A stretch of 64,000 bases of DNA from Kordiimonas sp. SCSIO 12610. Its GTDB lineage: Bacteria; Pseudomonadota; Alphaproteobacteria; Sphingomonadales; Kordiimonadaceae. A program made the position numbers and the translations under genes. Location of the stretch: NCBI RefSeq assembly GCF_024398015.1, contig NZ_CP073747.1:3437652-3501651 (forward strand). The letters are read 5' to 3'. This document shows positions 37,689 through 48,005 of this stretch, piece after piece. A model generated the notes under the pieces. That model was not told the DNA's origin, did not search any database, and saw nothing but the letters and a program-made list of their open reading frames with translations. Numbering within the stretch: position 1 is the first letter of the stretch; each line of letters starts with the position of its first letter.

Positions 37689-37725
37689 GGCCCGGCACGC
37701 AATCAAGGTTTAGGAGACAAGAAAC

Positions 37726-38085
37726 ATGGCACGCGTTAAACGGGGCGTCACATCGCACGCTCGTCACAAGAAGGTCATCGAGGAAGCTAAAGGCTACCGT
37801 GGCCGCCGTAAAAATACCATCAAAGTTGCTCGTCAGGCTGTAGAAAAAGCAGGCCAGTATGCATACCGTGACCGTAAGGCACGCAAGCGTACTTTCCGTG
37901 CTCTATGGATTCAGCGTATTAACGCTGGTGCACGCGCACTTGGATTACCTTATGGTCAATTTATGCACGGCCTTAAACTCGCCGGCATCGAGCTTGACCG
38001 TAAAGTCCTCAGCGATATCGCAATTAACGAACCACAAGCTTTTGAAGCGCTCGTTGCTCAGGCAAAGACCGCTCTCGCTAAATAA
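37726..38085 (+). CDS. rplT: 50S ribosomal protein L20
   Basis: A 119-residue protein of exact family length and sequence ([40 protein letters not shown]). L20 binds 23S rRNA early in 50S assembly and in many bacteria represses its own operon through the mRNA leader. AGGAGAC precedes the ATG. It is 37 bp after rpmI and is followed by a strong terminator. Confidence 0.97.
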   Translation: MARVKRGVTSHARHKKVIEEAKGYRGRRKNTIKVARQAVEKAGQYAYRDRKARKRTFRALWIQRINAGARALGLPYGQFMHGLKLAGIELDRKVLSDIAINEPQAFEALVAQAKTALAK

Positions 38086-38135
38086 TAGGTTCACCAAGGG
38101 ATAACACCCTGGTAAAATTGCTATGAACGTTAAAG

Positions 38136-38166
38136 AGGGGTCTGGCCGCTGGCTAGGCCCCTTTTT
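38136..38166 (+). terminator. Rho-independent terminator after rplT
   Basis: GC-rich stem starting AGGGG at 38136 and closing CCCCT at 38162, with a 3-nt loop GCT and a few G-T pairs, then TTTTT. It separates rpmI-rplT from pheST, either terminating or attenuating read-through. Confidence 0.9.
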
Positions 38167-38243
38167 GCTTGCGTAAAACGTTAAAATGCAAGACACCAAT
38201 ATACAGAAATTTAATCCATATTCATCAAGCGCGTTGGAACATC

Positions 38244-39320
38244 ATGCAGCAAGATATTGAGAATTTAAAAAACGAGATCACCGCCGCTATTGCAGCTTCA
38301 GACTCTCTCGATTCCCTTGAAGAAATCAGAATTTCATCACTAGGGAAAAAAGGTAGCGTTTCCGGCCTTATGAAAGGCCTGGGTGGTATGTCGCCCGAAG
38401 AGCGCAAGGAAATGGGGCCAATATTAAATGCCCTTAAAACTGATATTGCGAATGAAATCGGTGCTCGAAAAAACACACTAGAAGCCGCAGCCCTTGAAGC
38501 GCGCCTGCTCGAAGAAACTATCGATGTAACATTGCCCCCGCGCGAACGTCCTCTTGGGAGCATCCATCCGATCAGTCAGGTTATGGATGAAATCGCAGAA
38601 ATATTTTCAGGGCTAGGCTTTGCTGTTGCCGAGGGACCAGATCTTGAAACTGACTTTTATAACTTCACGGCCCTTAATATCCCTGAAGAACATCCTGCGC
38701 GTCAGATGCATGATACTTTCTATTTAAAGCCTGATGAAAATGGTGAGCGTAAGGTGCTTCGCACGCATACAAGCCCTGTGCAGATCAGAACCATGATCAA
38801 TCAGGAGCCGCCAATTCGTATCATCGCCCCTGGCCGCACATACCGATCAGACTCGGACGCCACCCACACGCCAATGTTCCATCAGGTCGAAGGTTTGGTG
38901 ATCGATAAGGATACGCATCTTGGTCACCTTAAAGGTACACTCGAAGCGTTTCTGAAAGCATTTTTTGAGGTTGATGCGGTGACGCTGCGCCTTCGTCCAA
39001 GTTATTTCCCGTTCACCGAACCGTCAATGGAAGTAGACGTTCAGTGTAGTTTCGAAGGTGGTACCGTTAAGATCGGTGACGGCAATGATTGGCTCGAGGT
39101 TCTCGGTTCCGGAATGGTTCACCGCAAGGTTTTAGAGGCCTGCGACCTTGACCCTAACGTCTATCAGGGGTTTGCCTTTGGCTGCGGTATTGACCGCCTC
39201 GCCATGCTCAAGTATGGCATGAATGACCTGCGTGCATTCTTTGACAGCGACTTAAGGTGGCTTCGTCATTATGGATTTTCTGCACTCAATCTCCCAACAC
39301 TTGCAGGAGGGTTAAGCTAA
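38244..39320 (+). CDS. pheS: Phenylalanyl-tRNA synthetase alpha subunit
   Basis: A 358-residue class II synthetase subunit. The N-terminal coiled coil ([20 protein letters not shown]) is followed by the class II core: [26 protein letters not shown]-type segment [24 protein letters not shown] and [16 protein letters not shown] (motif 3). ATG 38244 with GGAA upstream is the family start; the longer frame to 38169 runs into the terminator. Its stop overlaps the pheT start (TAATG), so the two are translationally coupled. Confidence 0.97.
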   Translation: MQQDIENLKNEITAAIAASDSLDSLEEIRISSLGKKGSVSGLMKGLGGMSPEERKEMGPILNALKTDIANEIGARKNTLEAAALEARLLEETIDVTLPPRERPLGSIHPISQVMDEIAEIFSGLGFAVAEGPDLETDFYNFTALNIPEEHPARQMHDTFYLKPDENGERKVLRTHTSPVQIRTMINQEPPIRIIAPGRTYRSDSDATHTPMFHQVEGLVIDKDTHLGHLKGTLEAFLKAFFEVDAVTLRLRPSYFPFTEPSMEVDVQCSFEGGTVKIGDGNDWLEVLGSGMVHRKVLEACDLDPNVYQGFAFGCGIDRLAMLKYGMNDLRAFFDSDLRWLRHYGFSALNLPTLAGGLS

Positions 39321-41719
39321 TGAAATTTACACTTGGTTGGCTTAAAGACTATCTGGAAACAGAGGCAAGCCTGGACACGATCCTTGATACCCTGAACGCA
39401 ATCGGCCTTGAGGTCGAGGATGTTGTTAACCCCGCTGACAAGCTTGGTGCCTTCACCATTGCAGAAGTGGTTGATGCTGTTAAGCACCCTGACGCTGACA
39501 AATTGAAGGTATGTACTGTTAATACAGGCAGCGAGACCATCACTGTTGTTTGCGGTGCACCAAACGCGCGCAAAGGCATGCGGGCTGTCCTTGGTCGCCC
39601 AGGTGATTATGTTCCCGGCCTTGACGTAACGCTAGCGCTTAGGAAAGTGCGCGGCGTCGAGTCGAACGGAATGATGTGTTCTGCCGCGGAGCTTGAACTC
39701 GGCGAAGACCATGATGGCATTCTGGACCTTGATGAAAGCGCTCCAGTTGGTGAAAGCTATATCGATTGGGCGGGCCTCAATGACCCAATGATTGAAATTG
39801 CAATCACGCCGAACAGGCAAGACTGCCTAGGCGTTTATGGTATCGCACGCGATCTTGCGGCCGCCGGCCTTGGCAAACTGAAAGCCATCAAAGCACCGGA
39901 AATTACCAATGATGGCGCGAGTGATATTGTCGCAGAAATCAACCTGCCAGATGACGCTTCAAATGCATGTTCACATTTTATTGGACGCAAGTTCACTGGT
40001 GTGACAAACGGCGAAAGCCCGGATTGGTTGAAGGCACGCCTGAAAGCTGTTGGTCAGAAGCCAATTTCTGCACTCGTTGACGTAACAAACTATATCTCGA
40101 TCGATCTTGGTCGCCCCCTTCACGTATATGATGCCCAAAAACTTCAGGGTAATCTGCAAGCCCGGCTTGCGGGTGAAGGCGAAAAATTCACCGCTCTGGA
40201 TGATAATGAATATACTTGCAAAGGCGGCGAAACCATTATCGCCGACAATACAGGCCCACAAGGGTTTGGCGGTGTCATTGGTGGTTTAGATAGCGGCTGC
40301 ACGGAAACAACAACCGACGTTATTTTGGAAGTTGCTTATTTTGATCCTGTTCGCACTGCGATGACAGGCCGGCAGCATAATATCATCACTGATGCCCGGT
40401 ATCGTTTTGAACGCGGCGTAGACCCAGATTTTCTATATGATGGCCTTGCGATCGCGAGCCAGATGATCCTTGATCATTGTGGCGGCACCGCAAGCGATAT
40501 GTTTGAAGCGGGCGCTACACCAACATGGGAAAAATCCGTTTCTTTCCGCCCTGAGCGCACTAAAACGCTGGGAGGGCTGGATATCGATGCTGCAACATCA
40601 GCATCCATTCTTGAGAAACTTGGGTTTGGCGTTACTGATGGTTCGCCAATGACTATTACAGTTCCAAGCTGGCGCCGTGATGTTGATGGTGAAGCTGATA
40701 TTGTCGAGGAAATTCTACGAATTCATGGATACGACAATATCCCATCGGTACAGCTGCCTGTTATTAATCACAAAGCAGGCACGACATTAAACCTTGAGCA
40801 AAAGCGTGCCCGCGCTATCAAGCGCCGTCTTGCAAGCGAAGGCCTTTCTGAGGCCGTGACATGGTCATTCATGCGCCAAAGTGATGCAGCACTATTCGCA
40901 GATAACTCAGAAAAGCTTGTCGTAGACAATCCAATTTCTACTGAATTGGATTACATGCGCCCAAGTATCCTTGCTAATCTTTTGCAAGCGGCACAGCGTA
41001 ACCATGATCGCGGCTCTGAGAATATTCAGCTTTTTGAAGTTGGTCCTGTTTACCTGGACGACACAGAGAAAGGCCAGCTCTTAGTCGCTACGGGCATCAG
41101 AACAGGAAAGTCAGCGCAGCGCCACTGGGATACAAATATTGAACCCGTTTCCGTATTTGACGCCAAAGCTGATGCGGTAGCAGCGCTTGAAGCGATTGGT
41201 GCACCGGTTGGTAACCTACAGATATTTGCAGAAGCGCCAGCATATTTCCATCCTGGCCGCTCAGGCACATTAAGGCTTGGCCCGAAAAACATCCTGGCCA
41301 ATTTCGGCGAGTTACATCCAAGCGTCCTTAAAGGCCTTGACGTTGATGGCCCTGCTGTAGGCTTTGAAGTCTTTATTGGTAAAGTCCCGGCACCAAAGAA
41401 GTCAGGTGCTGCAAAGGGGGCCCTTCATGTATCCAATCTTCAATCGGCAACACGGGACTTTGCGTTTCTTGTGGATAAATCAGTCGCTGCCGGCACGCTA
41501 CTGAAGGCTATAAAAGGTGCTGATAAAAACACGATTACAAATGTTAGCATCTTTGATGTGTATGAAGGCAAAGGTGTCCCTGAAGGCCAGAAATCATTAG
41601 CATTATCAGTAACGCTGGAGCCATCCGGCGAAACCTTTACGGATCAGGCTATTGAAAACATTGCCAACAAAATTTGTGCCGCCGCCGAAAAATCCACCGG
41701 TGCGGTGCTAAGAAGTTGA
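39320..41719 (+). CDS. pheT: Phenylalanyl-tRNA synthetase beta subunit
   Basis: A 799-residue protein of full family length. Domains in order: core and tRNA-binding EMAP-like fold (FTIAEVVDAVKHPDADKLKVC), B3/4 editing domain, B5 domain (SWRRDVDGEADIVEEILRIHGYD), and a C-terminal anticodon-binding ferredoxin-like domain (RDFAFLVDKSV). GGAGG precedes ATG 39320, which overlaps the pheS stop. It forms the alpha2-beta2 enzyme with PheS. Confidence 0.97.
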   Translation: MKFTLGWLKDYLETEASLDTILDTLNAIGLEVEDVVNPADKLGAFTIAEVVDAVKHPDADKLKVCTVNTGSETITVVCGAPNARKGMRAVLGRPGDYVPGLDVTLALRKVRGVESNGMMCSAAELELGEDHDGILDLDESAPVGESYIDWAGLNDPMIEIAITPNRQDCLGVYGIARDLAAAGLGKLKAIKAPEITNDGASDIVAEINLPDDASNACSHFIGRKFTGVTNGESPDWLKARLKAVGQKPISALVDVTNYISIDLGRPLHVYDAQKLQGNLQARLAGEGEKFTALDDNEYTCKGGETIIADNTGPQGFGGVIGGLDSGCTETTTDVILEVAYFDPVRTAMTGRQHNIITDARYRFERGVDPDFLYDGLAIASQMILDHCGGTASDMFEAGATPTWEKSVSFRPERTKTLGGLDIDAATSASILEKLGFGVTDGSPMTITVPSWRRDVDGEADIVEEILRIHGYDNIPSVQLPVINHKAGTTLNLEQKRARAIKRRLASEGLSEAVTWSFMRQSDAALFADNSEKLVVDNPISTELDYMRPSILANLLQAAQRNHDRGSENIQLFEVGPVYLDDTEKGQLLVATGIRTGKSAQRHWDTNIEPVSVFDAKADAVAALEAIGAPVGNLQIFAEAPAYFHPGRSGTLRLGPKNILANFGELHPSVLKGLDVDGPAVGFEVFIGKVPAPKKSGAAKGALHVSNLQSATRDFAFLVDKSVAAGTLLKAIKGADKNTITNVSIFDVYEGKGVPEGQKSLALSVTLEPSGETFTDQAIENIANKICAAAEKSTGAVLRS

Positions 41720-41743
41720 GGCTTCACTATAAAAAATGCGAAT

Positions 41744-41764
41744 CGGGGCTTGATATTGGCCCCG
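41744..41764 (+). terminator. Possible terminator after pheT
   Basis: Stem CGGGGC (41744-41749) / GCCCCG (41759-41764) with a 9-nt loop, followed by a pyrimidine-rich stretch (TTCCTCTTTC) rather than a clean T-run. It lies about 25 bp past the pheT stop. Confidence 0.55.
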
Positions 41765-41864
41765 TTCCTCTTTCATACTACATATGAGAGGGTTCTATAA
41801 GTGGGGGAATTCAGAACTGTAAGGCGCACATGTGCTGATATTACAATTGTGATCAAAATTATAT

Positions 41865-42872
41865 ATGTCTTCGTCAGATGAAAAAAAGGTTAAGCTACCT
41901 TGGAAACTGCGTTTGAAAGCGTGGTGGGAAGGGTATGACCCTGAAGAACTGAGATTGCGCCTGTTAGCGCAAGCCGGAGACGATGAAACCCAAAGCGCGC
42001 CAGCCCCTGAAAAGACAGAATTTGAAACACGTGATGTCGAACCTAGCGATGCTCCAGAAGAAGAAATGGGTTGGAGCGAGGATGCTGTCAACATCGCTCA
42101 ATACATATGGGGTGAAGGATATTGCGGACCAGGTGGTCCTGAATATATCGTCGCTCTTTCCAAGCTATTAGCTTTAAGCCCAGAAATGTCCATGCTCCAG
42201 ATAGGGGCAAGCCTTGGCGGCCCTGCCCGTGTGCTCGCTGACGAGTTTGGTGTCTGGATGACTGGGTATGAAGAATCCCCGATCCTCGTAGACAAAGCAC
42301 AAGAGCTATCCAAGATGGCAGGGCTGGAACGCAAAGCAGTAATCACACAATATAATCCAGAAGAAATAGAAGAATTTGAGCGCAAATTTGACCGTGCACT
42401 TGCAAAAGAGGCCCTTTTCACTATCGAAAATAAGGCAAAAATGATTGCTGCCATCGAAGACAAGCTGAAACCCGGAGGCCTTATCCTCATTACAGACTAT
42501 GTCATCAGTTCCGAAGCCGTTGTCGCAAGCGACAGCTACAAGGAATGGAAAATTGGCGAACGCACCACACCATATCCTGTTCTTGCTGATGACCTGAAGG
42601 CCATTCTAAAGAAAAATCATCTGCAAGTTCGTGTCTCCGAAGATATCAGCCCTCAGTATATTGAGATGATCAATCAGGCATGGGCGGGCGCAGACCAAGT
42701 TGCAGCAAAACTAGCAAAACAAGATGATGGAACGAAGCAAATCCAAACATTGATGCGCGAAGCTGAGTTTTGGGCCCGACGTAAGAAAATGCTGGAAAGC
42801 GGCGAATTACAGCTACTTAGAATTGTTGCAAATAAAAAGGCTGGTGGTCCAGGCGGCATGTCCGATTGGTAG
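41865..42872 (+). CDS. Class I SAM-dependent methyltransferase, acceptor unknown
   Basis: A 335-residue protein. A charged N-terminal 65 residues (KLPWKLRLKAWWEGYDPEELRLR, followed by an acidic linker) precedes a methyltransferase core: motif I LQIGASLGGPARVLA, a following acidic residue (GYEES), and LKPGGLILITDYV. The segment WGEGYCGPGGPEYI and this core resemble the sarcosine/phosphoethanolamine N-methyltransferase group, but the acceptor is unknown. The C-terminus has a charged helix and a GGPGG stretch. No strong ribosome site precedes the ATG. It is separated from pheT by a putative terminator. Confidence 0.72.
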   Translation: MSSSDEKKVKLPWKLRLKAWWEGYDPEELRLRLLAQAGDDETQSAPAPEKTEFETRDVEPSDAPEEEMGWSEDAVNIAQYIWGEGYCGPGGPEYIVALSKLLALSPEMSMLQIGASLGGPARVLADEFGVWMTGYEESPILVDKAQELSKMAGLERKAVITQYNPEEIEEFERKFDRALAKEALFTIENKAKMIAAIEDKLKPGGLILITDYVISSEAVVASDSYKEWKIGERTTPYPVLADDLKAILKKNHLQVRVSEDISPQYIEMINQAWAGADQVAAKLAKQDDGTKQIQTLMREAEFWARRKKMLESGELQLLRIVANKKAGGPGGMSDW

Positions 42873-42976
42873 GGCTGCACAAAAGTAATATTATTTTTAT
42901 CACACAAGAACACACTTGATGTTCAGCGTAACTATACTAAAAATCAAATAATATCTTTAATACGTGGGGACGGATA

Positions 42977-44917
42977 ATGAGCAACGATGTAATCATCGCG
43001 GTAAAAGACAGCGCTGAAAATAATACTTTTAACACTAGCGAACAGTATAAAACACGCTACGAGCAATCCATAAAAAACCCTGAAGGTTTTTGGCGTGAAG
43101 AAGCCAAACGCATCGATTGGATTAAAGATTTTTCTATTGTTAAAAACACCAATTTTACAGGTGATGTTTCCATTAAGTGGTTCGAGGACGGAACCCTCAA
43201 TGCTTCAGTAAACTGTATAGACCGACATCTACCAAAACGCGCAAACGAAGTTGCTATTATCTGGGAGGGCGATGATCCCGCGGATAGTCAAGCTATTACC
43301 TATGCCGAACTACACCAAGAAGTTTGCATTATGGCAAACATCCTTAAGTCACGGGGTGTTAAGAAAGGCGATCGTGTCACAATTTATATGCCAATGATCC
43401 CTGAAGCCACCTACGCGATGCTCGCTTGTGCGCGCATTGGCGCTGTTCATTCAGTGGTATTCGGGGGGGTTTCACCTGATGCGCTTGCTGGACGTATCCT
43501 TGATTGTGCTTCAACCTGTGTCATTACGGCTGACGAAGGAGTAAGAGGCGGAAAAACAGTACCGCTGAAAGCAAACACTGATACCGCCTTAGAGCAATGC
43601 CCAGATGTTGATACTGTTCTGGTGATCAAGCGCACAGGTGGTGCAATTAACTGGCATCAGAACCGTGATATTTGGTACCACGAAGCTGGCCAAGCGGTTG
43701 ACAATGACTGTCCACCTGAGGAGATGAATGCAGAGGACCCACTGTTTATTCTGTATACTTCTGGTTCTACAGGCAAACCAAAAGGGGTATTGCACACAAC
43801 AGGTGGATACATGGTTTGGGCTTCCATGACCCATCAGTATGTATTTGATTATAAAGACGGCGAAATATACTGGTGTAGTGCCGACGTTGGTTGGGTTACA
43901 GGGCATACTTATATCGTATATGGACCGCTTGCAAACGGTGCCACAACACTTCTTTTTGAAGGTGTTCCTACATACCCGGATGGCGGTCGCTTCTGGGAAG
44001 TGTGTGCAAAACATAAAGTCAATATTTTCTACACAGCGCCAACTGCAATCCGCGCCCTTATGCGGCTAGGCGACGAACCCGTAAAAGCACATGACCGATC
44101 CTCAATCAGACTGCTTGGAACTGTAGGGGAACCAATAAACCCCGAAGCATGGCAATGGTATTATAAAACGGTAGGCGAAGAACGATGCCCTATTGTTGAT
44201 ACCTGGTGGCAAACAGAAACTGGCGGTGCGATGATCACACCAATGCCCGGGGCCACAGCACTGAAGCCAGGGGCTGCGACAAAACCAATGTACGGTGTTC
44301 AACCAGCATTGGTTGATGCTGATGGTAAGTTTCTTGAGGGCGCAACAAATGGAAACCTTGTGATCAAAGACAGTTGGCCCGGCCAGATGCGAACAGTATA
44401 CGGCGATCATGACCGCTTCAAACAAACCTACTTCTCCACATATGAAGGGCTCTATTTCACGGGCGACGGCTGTCGCCGGGACGAGGATGGCTATTACTGG
44501 ATAACAGGCCGCGTTGATGATGTTATCAACGTGTCTGGGCACCGTATGGGAACTGCTGAAGTCGAATCCGCATTGGTTGCCCATAACGGGGTCAGTGAAG
44601 CAGCAGTTGTTGGATACCCTCATGATATCAAAGGCCAAGGGATCTATGCATTTGTAACCCCTCCAGAAGGCGTGGAAGCAAACGAAGCGCTTAGAGCGGA
44701 TCTGGTGAAGTGGGTCAGACAGGAAATCGGCCCCATCGCTACACCAGACCTTATTCAATTTGCCCCCGGACTACCCAAAACACGTTCTGGCAAAATAATG
44801 CGGCGTATCCTGAGAAAGATTGCCGAAAATGAATTCTCTAACCTCGGGGATACCTCAACACTTGCCGAACCCGCTGTTGTTGATGATCTAATCGAAAACA
44901 GAATGAACAGGGGCTAA
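42977..44917 (+). CDS. acs: Acetyl-CoA synthetase
   Basis: A 646-residue AMP-forming ligase that activates acetate. Family features: [22 protein letters not shown] at the N-terminus, the P-loop [29 protein letters not shown], and [23 protein letters not shown]. The C-terminal [17 protein letters not shown] carries the Lys that Pat-type acetyltransferases modify and CobB-type deacetylases reactivate. It is followed 33 bp later by sixA on the same strand. Confidence 0.97.
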   Translation: MSNDVIIAVKDSAENNTFNTSEQYKTRYEQSIKNPEGFWREEAKRIDWIKDFSIVKNTNFTGDVSIKWFEDGTLNASVNCIDRHLPKRANEVAIIWEGDDPADSQAITYAELHQEVCIMANILKSRGVKKGDRVTIYMPMIPEATYAMLACARIGAVHSVVFGGVSPDALAGRILDCASTCVITADEGVRGGKTVPLKANTDTALEQCPDVDTVLVIKRTGGAINWHQNRDIWYHEAGQAVDNDCPPEEMNAEDPLFILYTSGSTGKPKGVLHTTGGYMVWASMTHQYVFDYKDGEIYWCSADVGWVTGHTYIVYGPLANGATTLLFEGVPTYPDGGRFWEVCAKHKVNIFYTAPTAIRALMRLGDEPVKAHDRSSIRLLGTVGEPINPEAWQWYYKTVGEERCPIVDTWWQTETGGAMITPMPGATALKPGAATKPMYGVQPALVDADGKFLEGATNGNLVIKDSWPGQMRTVYGDHDRFKQTYFSTYEGLYFTGDGCRRDEDGYYWITGRVDDVINVSGHRMGTAEVESALVAHNGVSEAAVVGYPHDIKGQGIYAFVTPPEGVEANEALRADLVKWVRQEIGPIATPDLIQFAPGLPKTRSGKIMRRILRKIAENEFSNLGDTSTLAEPAVVDDLIENRMNRG

Positions 44918-44949
44918 AGTCAATAGAACCAAATAGGCCGGAGGCTGAT

Positions 44950-45474
44950 ATGAAAAAGCTTTATTTAATGCGGCACGCGAAATCTGATTGGGATGATTTC
45001 ACCCTGGACGACCATGATCGTCCATTGAATGAGCGGGGCCGAAATAATGCTACTCAAATGGGACAATATATCGCCAAGAACGACATTCAAATTGATCTTA
45101 TATATTGCTCTACAGCTGTTCGGACACGTGAAACTTTAAAGCTGCTGGTTCAACAAACTGACTTAAAGTGTCCAAAAGAATTTAGAGCTGATATTTACGA
45201 AGCTAGCTCGACAACTCTAATGAGTATCATTCAAAATTGCCCGGAAAAATATAAAAACATTATGCTTGTTGGCCATAACCCGGGAATGCATATTCTAGGA
45301 CTAACATTAACAGCAGCACAAAAATCACTTCACAGACAACAACTCGAAAGACACTTGCCTACGGGTACGCTTCAAGACATCACGTTGAACGTCGATACCT
45401 TTAATGAGGCTGTTGAGGATTGCGGTGTTTTAAATAACCTTGTTCGCCCCAAAACACTCCCTCAAATTGGCTAA
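44950..45474 (+). CDS. sixA: SixA-like histidine phosphatase
   Basis: A 174-residue histidine-phosphatase-superfamily protein. The RHG-type motif is KKLYLMRHAKSDWDDF (R8, H9) and the second catalytic His is in MLVGHNPGMHILG. In E. coli SixA dephosphorylates phosphohistidine on phosphorelay or PTS proteins; here the target is unknown. GGAGG lies five bases before ATG 44950. Likely co-transcribed with acs. Confidence 0.87.
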   Translation: MKKLYLMRHAKSDWDDFTLDDHDRPLNERGRNNATQMGQYIAKNDIQIDLIYCSTAVRTRETLKLLVQQTDLKCPKEFRADIYEASSTTLMSIIQNCPEKYKNIMLVGHNPGMHILGLTLTAAQKSLHRQQLERHLPTGTLQDITLNVDTFNEAVEDCGVLNNLVRPKTLPQIG

Positions 45475-45559
45475 TTACCCGGCAATTTAGACGTTTCATC
45501 GATTTTATAGTATACTGGGTTTTAGAAACATATAGACCACAATAAAAGCGAGGCGTGAG

Positions 45560-46078
45560 ATGATAAAAATTTCTGTAATGTTATTAACTGCTGTTTTTCT
45601 AATCTCATTCGATTCCATCCAAAACCCCGCCTCAGCTCAGGCCGTTTATGAACTAAAATTCAATTCTCCTCAGCTTTTACAAAAAGGGCAACAGCTTTTA
45701 AAAGAAGGGGATACGGTAGGTGCACAAAGAGTGTATAAAAAGGTTTTGAAAAGTAACCTAACGACTTTCCAGACCGCCAGAGCACATAACGGACTATGTG
45801 TTGCCTTTATAATCGAGGAAGTATGGCAAACTGCGCTTGAGCATTGTGACAAAGCTATCCGCATATACCCCCAAAATTGGCGTTTCTACAACAACCGCGG
45901 GAATATTTTCCTGGAGACCGGGATGTTAAAACAGGCGATTTCGGAATATGAAAAAGGCCTCAAATTCTCGCCAAGGTCGAATATAATCAAAAACAATCTA
46001 GATATCGCACAAGCACGCCTAAGCGCTCAGTTAAACTCGGACAATCTTGAAAAACAAAAATCCACAACAAATATCTAG
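45560..46078 (+). CDS. Exported TPR-repeat protein
   Basis: A 172-residue protein with a signal peptide (ISVMLLTAVFLISFDSIQNPASAQA, cleavage near SAQA) and about three tetratricopeptide repeats: QLLKEGDTVGAQRVYKKVLK, HNGLCVAFIIEEVWQTALEHCDKA and YNNRGNIFLETGMLKQAISEYEKG. These form a peptide-binding solenoid, so it probably scaffolds periplasmic proteins. The partner is unknown. Confidence 0.75.
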   Translation: MIKISVMLLTAVFLISFDSIQNPASAQAVYELKFNSPQLLQKGQQLLKEGDTVGAQRVYKKVLKSNLTTFQTARAHNGLCVAFIIEEVWQTALEHCDKAIRIYPQNWRFYNNRGNIFLETGMLKQAISEYEKGLKFSPRSNIIKNNLDIAQARLSAQLNSDNLEKQKSTTNI

Positions 46079-46189
46079 GATTATGAACAGCTTAGCTGAA
46101 CTAAAGTTCAAGCAAACATTCTAAACCAGCCCTTTTTAAATTTCATTTAGAATGGTAAGAATGATTCTGTTGTACTTGGAGCGTATTGC

Positions 46190-46873
46190 ATGCGGTTAAT
46201 GCATTATATATCAATCTATTGCCTTATTGTGCTAGTCACGGCTTGTGATTTTGCACCCAAGGCTCCGTTGAAAGCAAATGCGCTAACGGGTACGCATGCA
46301 ATCATTAAACGTGATAACACTGAAATCGTTCTAAAAATTGTCGATGTGAATGGCAAACTTGTTACCAAAGAATTGTTTATCAACGATCAGATTCGCTCAA
46401 GCCAAACTGATTACCGTGGATTATTTCGGTTAAGCGGCCAAGAATATGACAGGGATGGACAAGTTTTTAATTATGAAATCGACATGGATACTCAAGACAT
46501 TGAGAAATTTTTTCCTCTGAAAGTTGGAAAAAAAGCAACTTTGCGGGGCAAAGCGCGAGTCATTGAAGCCAATAACAGCTTTAGCGTCTGGCTTAACGCT
46601 CAAGTCGTTAGCGAGCAAGTATTAAGTATTGGCGATCGAAATCACGATGTCTTTGTCATCAATATATTAGAGGAATTCGAGTCGTCCGAAGGCGTCCGTA
46701 GTCGAACCGAAACCATCTATTATGCACCTGAAGTCTCAATGGTTTTAAAGCGAGTATCCTATGCGAATGGCCAAGAAGTATATTGGAGAGTAACATCGCT
46801 TGAGTTACCTGGCGATAACCCAGCACGACCATCACGCCTGCAACAAAGGCGATCTGGGACAGTGATGATTTAA
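46190..46873 (+). CDS. Putative lipoprotein of unknown function
   Basis: A 227-residue protein with a lipobox in IVLVTACDFAPKAP (Cys at residue 20). It has no family I recognise; the mature part is beta-rich and polar. The residue after the lipid Cys is Asp, which in E. coli often causes inner-membrane retention. GGAG lies eight bases before the ATG. It converges with the Rieske-protein gene (3 bp between stops). Confidence 0.65.
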   Translation: MRLMHYISIYCLIVLVTACDFAPKAPLKANALTGTHAIIKRDNTEIVLKIVDVNGKLVTKELFINDQIRSSQTDYRGLFRLSGQEYDRDGQVFNYEIDMDTQDIEKFFPLKVGKKATLRGKARVIEANNSFSVWLNAQVVSEQVLSIGDRNHDVFVINILEEFESSEGVRSRTETIYYAPEVSMVLKRVSYANGQEVYWRVTSLELPGDNPARPSRLQQRRSGTVMI

Positions 46874-46876
46874 CTA

Positions 46877-47266
46877 TCACTCACTAACTATCGACCCGTC
46901 ATCGTTAACTGAAAACGCAACTTTCCTCAGATACTCACCTTTGCATGGGCCCGCTATGCATTTACCATTTTTATATTCAAACTTTGCTCCATGCGTGCGG
47001 CAAAGCAAATAAGTATTATCCAGATCCATAAAACGATCATTAAAAAGGTTAAGCGGCGTACCAGCATGGGGACAACGATTGAGGTAAACCTCTATATCTT
47101 CATCTAGTTTCTGGACAAAAATACTCAGTCTGTGGCCCTCTTCATTTTGGAATTCTATTGATTTACCACCATGCGCTGGCAAATCATTTAAATGAGTCAA
47201 AACTGTTCCTGATGGAGGACCGCATATATCGTCCGCTAGGGCCATTGCTCGCGGTTGTTTTGACAT
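46877..47266 (-). CDS. Rieske 2Fe-2S domain protein
   Basis: A 129-residue soluble protein. The Rieske ligands are C65/H67 in NRCPHAGTPLN and C89/H92 in LLCRTHGAKFEY. It lacks a membrane anchor and is of the ferredoxin-like Rieske type that can serve dioxygenases or nitrite-reductase-like enzymes. It is last in the tsaD-gpsA-yciI-EVE-Rieske minus-strand cluster, 11 bp after the EVE gene. Confidence 0.88.
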   Translation of the reverse strand: MSKQPRAMALADDICGPPSGTVLTHLNDLPAHGGKSIEFQNEEGHRLSIFVQKLDEDIEVYLNRCPHAGTPLNLFNDRFMDLDNTYLLCRTHGAKFEYKNGKCIAGPCKGEYLRKVAFSVNDDGSIVSE

Positions 47267-47277
47267 TGATCAAGCCT

Positions 47278-47676
47278 TCACATACTCAGGATAATCTTCC
47301 ACGCAGCTTCATCAATCGGCATGACTGACAATCGCGGTTGTTTAACCAGCGCAAGGTGATGAAGTCGGTCATTGGCCTTAATTGCTTTCAAAGCGATAGG
47401 TTGAACCGGCTTCACTGCTTTAAGATCAATCAAACAAAATTTGCCCGTCTGGTCATCCGGGTCAGGATAGGCTTCCCTAACCACCTCACAAACGCCTACA
47501 ATCTCTCGTGCTTTACCAGAATGATAGAACAGTACCTGATCACCATTTTGCATTGAGCGCATATTTTTCTGCGCCTGAAAATTACGCACGCCGTCCCACG
47601 GTTCAAAATCAACAGAAAGCTGATCATCCCAAGACCAATCATCAGGTTCAGATTTTACAAGCCAATATCTCAACAC
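47278..47676 (-). CDS. EVE domain protein
   Basis: A 132-residue EVE/PUA-like protein (thymocyte nuclear protein 1 family). RYWLVKSEPDDWSWDDQL at the N-terminus and GVRNFQAQKNMRSMQNGDQVLFYHSG are diagnostic. Such domains bind modified bases in nucleic acids. The start is GTG 47676 or TTG 47673 behind AGGAG. It lies 17 bp after the yciI-like gene and 11 bp before the Rieske gene, so it is within an operon with tsaD, the tRNA-modifying enzyme. Confidence 0.9.
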   Translation of the reverse strand: MLRYWLVKSEPDDWSWDDQLSVDFEPWDGVRNFQAQKNMRSMQNGDQVLFYHSGKAREIVGVCEVVREAYPDPDDQTGKFCLIDLKAVKPVQPIALKAIKANDRLHHLALVKQPRLSVMPIDEAAWKIILSM

Positions 47677-47693
47677 TCTCTCCTGAAACTGCG

Positions 47694-47990
47694 CTATTCA
47701 GGCAGCCAAGCCCCCAGGCCAGCTTTCCATTCCATAATCTCTACACGTTCAAACAGACCTGCCGTATTATATGGGTCGTTTTCAGCAAATAGCTTCACGG
47801 CCATTTCGCTAGCGCCGTCAATGACAATTAAGCTACCAATTGGCTCCGGTGTTTCTCCCGCACTCATTAAAGGACCTGCGATTTTGACGCGCTCACCAGC
47901 ATCTTGCAAATATGATAAATGGGCAGGGCGCGTTTCCATTCGGAGGTTTACTGAATTTGGCTTGTCATAACAAAGAACCATAAAGAGCAT
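47694..47990 (-). CDS. YciI family protein
   Basis: A 98-residue ferredoxin-like-fold protein. The candidate active-site His (RPAHLSYL) and Asp (FAENDPY) of the family are present. Biochemical role unclear; some members act in small-molecule degradation. It begins 15 bp after gpsA on the minus strand. Confidence 0.88.
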   Translation of the reverse strand: MLFMVLCYDKPNSVNLRMETRPAHLSYLQDAGERVKIAGPLMSAGETPEPIGSLIVIDGASEMAVKLFAENDPYNTAGLFERVEIMEWKAGLGAWLPE

Positions 47991-48005
47991 TTGTATTTCC
48001 TTTGA